A DNA stretch of 6,815 nt from an uncultured Oscillospiraceae bacterium (GTDB lineage Bacteria > Bacillota > Clostridia > Oscillospirales > Acutalibacteraceae). This document shows, piece after piece, positions 5,665 to 6,815 of this stretch (its first letter is position 1; each line of letters begins with the position of its first letter). Below the pieces are notes generated by a model. It saw only the letters and a list, made by a program, of their open reading frames with translations, ran no database searches and was not told the DNA's origin. The translations under genes and the position numbers were made by a program. The DNA lies in contig URDW01000114.1 in assembly GCA_900546735.1 (NCBI GenBank), forward strand, positions 1 through 6,815. Direction: 5' to 3'.

Positions 5665-5694
5665 TTGCACCGCCGGGATCCTATATGTTATACT
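5665..5694 (+). promoter_or_regulatory. Promoter of the QueG-like gene
   Basis: TTGCAC (5665-5670), an 18-bp spacer and TATACT (5689-5694), the latter preceded by TGT, making an extended -10. Predicted start is near 5701, giving a leader of about 29 bases to the GTG at 5730. Confidence 0.65.
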
Positions 5695-5729
5695 ATAAAT
5701 AACGAAATGGGCGTCTGGAGGTGCAGGCC

Positions 5730-6437
5730 GTGCAGCAGAACAACGTCATCCTATCCGAGTGGCTAAAGGACAAAGGCGTATCTTTGGTTGGTTTTGCCGA
5801 CCTGCACGGGGTGGATGCCGCCGAAAAGCAGAATATGCCGTACGGCGTTTGCATTGCGATCGCGCTGAACGTGTTTCCCAGTGTAAGCGACACACCGTCG
5901 CCTGCTTATTATAAGGAGTATAAGGAAGTGTCAGCCCGGCTGAAAGAGATCAGCCTGGAACTCGAAGGCAAAATTCAATCCCTCGGTTACCGCGCCGTTT
6001 CCCTGGCGCGCGAAAAGCAGAACCGGCACTTTGTCACGCCGCTGCCGTTTAAAACGCTGGCCACCCGTTCCGGCCTTGGCTGGATCGGTCGTTCGGCTGT
6101 GCTCGTGACCCGGGAGTACGGCGCCGCTGTGCGCTTAAACGGTGTGATCACCGACATGCCGTTTCAGACCGGCACGCCGGTCACCGCGTCTTTTTGCGGC
6201 GATTGCCATGCCTGTGTGGATGCCTGCCCGGGTCATGCGGTCAAAGGGGAACTTTGGTCTGTGGGCACAAAGCGCAGCCGCCTTTTAAATCCGTATAAGT
6301 GCAGCAGAACGGTTGGTAAACGCGGCAAACGTATCGGCGTGACCGACGGCAGCTGCGGCGTTTGCCTGGCCGTCTGCCCGTGGACAAAGAAATACATGGA
6401 AAAATGCCGGGCTGATGCAAGTGCCCCTGAATCTTAG
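5730..6437 (+). CDS. QueG-like double [4Fe-4S]-cluster protein (COG1600-related), probably not a true epoxyqueuosine reductase
   Basis: A 235-residue soluble protein. The middle, LATRSGLGWIGRSAVLV (110-126), and the iron-sulfur part resemble QueG, the cobalamin-dependent enzyme of the last queuosine step. Eight cysteines suit two [4Fe-4S] clusters: C156, C159, C162, C166 (CxxCxxCxxxCP) plus C191, C209, C212, C216 (the last followed by PW). It is well short of QueG (usually over 300 residues), and where QueG has its DxxPxxE segment with the catalytic aspartate this protein reads TPLPFK (103-108). I infer a paralogue with an unknown redox role; automated annotation may still call it queG. The GTG at 5730 is chosen because GGAGGT (5717-5722) stands seven bases upstream; the GTG at 5721 overlaps that site. 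It is monocistronic, with its own promoter and terminator. Confidence 0.85.
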   Translation: MQQNNVILSEWLKDKGVSLVGFADLHGVDAAEKQNMPYGVCIAIALNVFPSVSDTPSPAYYKEYKEVSARLKEISLELEGKIQSLGYRAVSLAREKQNRHFVTPLPFKTLATRSGLGWIGRSAVLVTREYGAAVRLNGVITDMPFQTGTPVTASFCGDCHACVDACPGHAVKGELWSVGTKRSRLLNPYKCSRTVGKRGKRIGVTDGSCGVCLAVCPWTKKYMEKCRADASAPES

Positions 6438-6472
6438 CTTTAAACTGTCAGCAAAATAATTTTTACAGAATA

Positions 6473-6498
6473 AAAAGCGCCCGGTCACGGGCGCTTTT
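6473..6498 (+). terminator. Intrinsic terminator after the QueG-like gene
   Basis: AAAAGCGCCCG (6473-6483) and CGGGCGCTTTT (6488-6498) form an 11-bp stem, G+C-rich in its upper part, with the tetraloop GTCA. It lies 35 bases after the stop codon. The symmetrical A and T runs mean it could work in both directions. Confidence 0.88.
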
Positions 6499-6504
6499 GT
6501 CGTC

Positions 6505-6533
6505 TTGCAATCGCTTCTTCTTTTTGCTACAAT
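6505..6533 (+). promoter_or_regulatory. Promoter of the response-regulator gene
   Basis: TTGCAA (6505-6510), a 17-bp spacer and TACAAT (6528-6533). Transcription should begin near 6540, so the leader is under 20 bases and consists mainly of the ribosome binding site GAGGTGA (6546-6552). It starts just after the preceding terminator, so the gene begins a new transcription unit. Confidence 0.75.
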
Positions 6534-6556
6534 AAAACCGTCTTTGAGGTGAAATT

Positions 6557-6815
6557 ATGTACAAAATTTTCATAGTGGAAGATGACGCCGGCATCGCCTC
6601 AGCCGTGGCGCGCCAGGCCGAGGCGTGGGGGCTCGAGGCAAAGTATGTGCAGGACTTTCAAAATGTGCTGACCGAGTTTCTGGCGTACCAGCCGCACCTG
6701 GTGCTGCTTGATATCGGCCTGCCGTTTTTCAACGGCTACTACTGGTGCGAAAAGATCCGCACCGTCTCCAGCGTGCCGATTCTGTTCCTTTCTTCCGCGT
6801 CGGACAATATGAATA
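6557..6815 (+). CDS. Two-component response regulator, OmpR family, BceR-like (3' end beyond window)
   Basis: 86 codons of a receiver domain are visible before the window ends. It shows the acidic pocket E8-D9-D10, the phosphoacceptor D52 in LLDIGLPFFNG (50-60), and the SS pair (79-80) in the position of the conserved Thr/Ser. The phrases YYWCEKIR (61-68) and SSASDNMN (79-86) resemble BceR/BraR regulators of Firmicutes, which work with an intramembrane-sensing kinase and an ABC transporter against peptide antibiotics. The DNA-binding domain and any partner genes lie outside, so the family call is good but the specific role is inference. The ATG at 6557 has GAGGTGA (6546-6552) upstream. A dedicated promoter and a terminator in front isolate it from the QueG-like gene. 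Confidence 0.92.
   Translation, partial: MYKIFIVEDDAGIASAVARQAEAWGLEAKYVQDFQNVLTEFLAYQPHLVLLDIGLPFFNGYYWCEKIRTVSSVPILFLSSASDNMN

Overview
The window reads as one end of a metagenomic or draft contig from a Gram-positive anaerobe of the class Clostridia, with the order Oscillospirales (Ruminococcaceae-like) as my best guess. Reasons: moderately high G+C coding sequence, strong AGGAGG-type ribosome binding sites, TTGnnn-N17-TATAAT promoters, hairpin-plus-T-run terminators, a GlpP antiterminator beside a GlpA-like flavoprotein, a CsoR-CopA copper operon, a tRNA with encoded CCA, and a BceR-type response regulator. The taxonomic call is inference. The first 49 bases are not biological: they are an Illumina Nextera i7 adapter ending in the Tn5 mosaic end, so real sequence starts at base 50.

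The left three quarters are on the minus strand. Read in transcription order, from high to low coordinates, they hold: a CsoR-regulated promoter with two 17-bp operators (5085-5139); csoR (4723-5067); copA (2095-4707), a Cu(I) P-type ATPase with metal-binding domains at both ends, the C-terminal one looking like a fused CopZ chaperone with its own possible start; a 52-bp spacer that packs a promoter, a terminator-like hairpin and a ribosome binding site; glpP (1474-2043); a leader with a 17-bp-stem terminator that is a likely GlpP target; and a GlpA-like FAD oxidoreductase cut off by the contig end.

The right quarter is on the plus strand: a largely empty region (5140-5377), a strong promoter, tRNA-Val(CAC) (5446-5522), two tandem terminators, a short QueG-like double [4Fe-4S] cluster protein (5730-6437) with its own promoter and terminator, and the start of a response-regulator gene (6557 to the window end).

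Two small regulons can be read from the DNA. Copper should release CsoR and induce csoR-copA(Z), exporting Cu(I). Glycerol 3-phosphate should activate GlpP, allowing read-through of the leader terminator into the glycerol-3-phosphate oxidising genes. I found no phage, CRISPR, transposon or clearly new multi-gene system. The notable points are regulatory compactness and the copA-copZ fusion.
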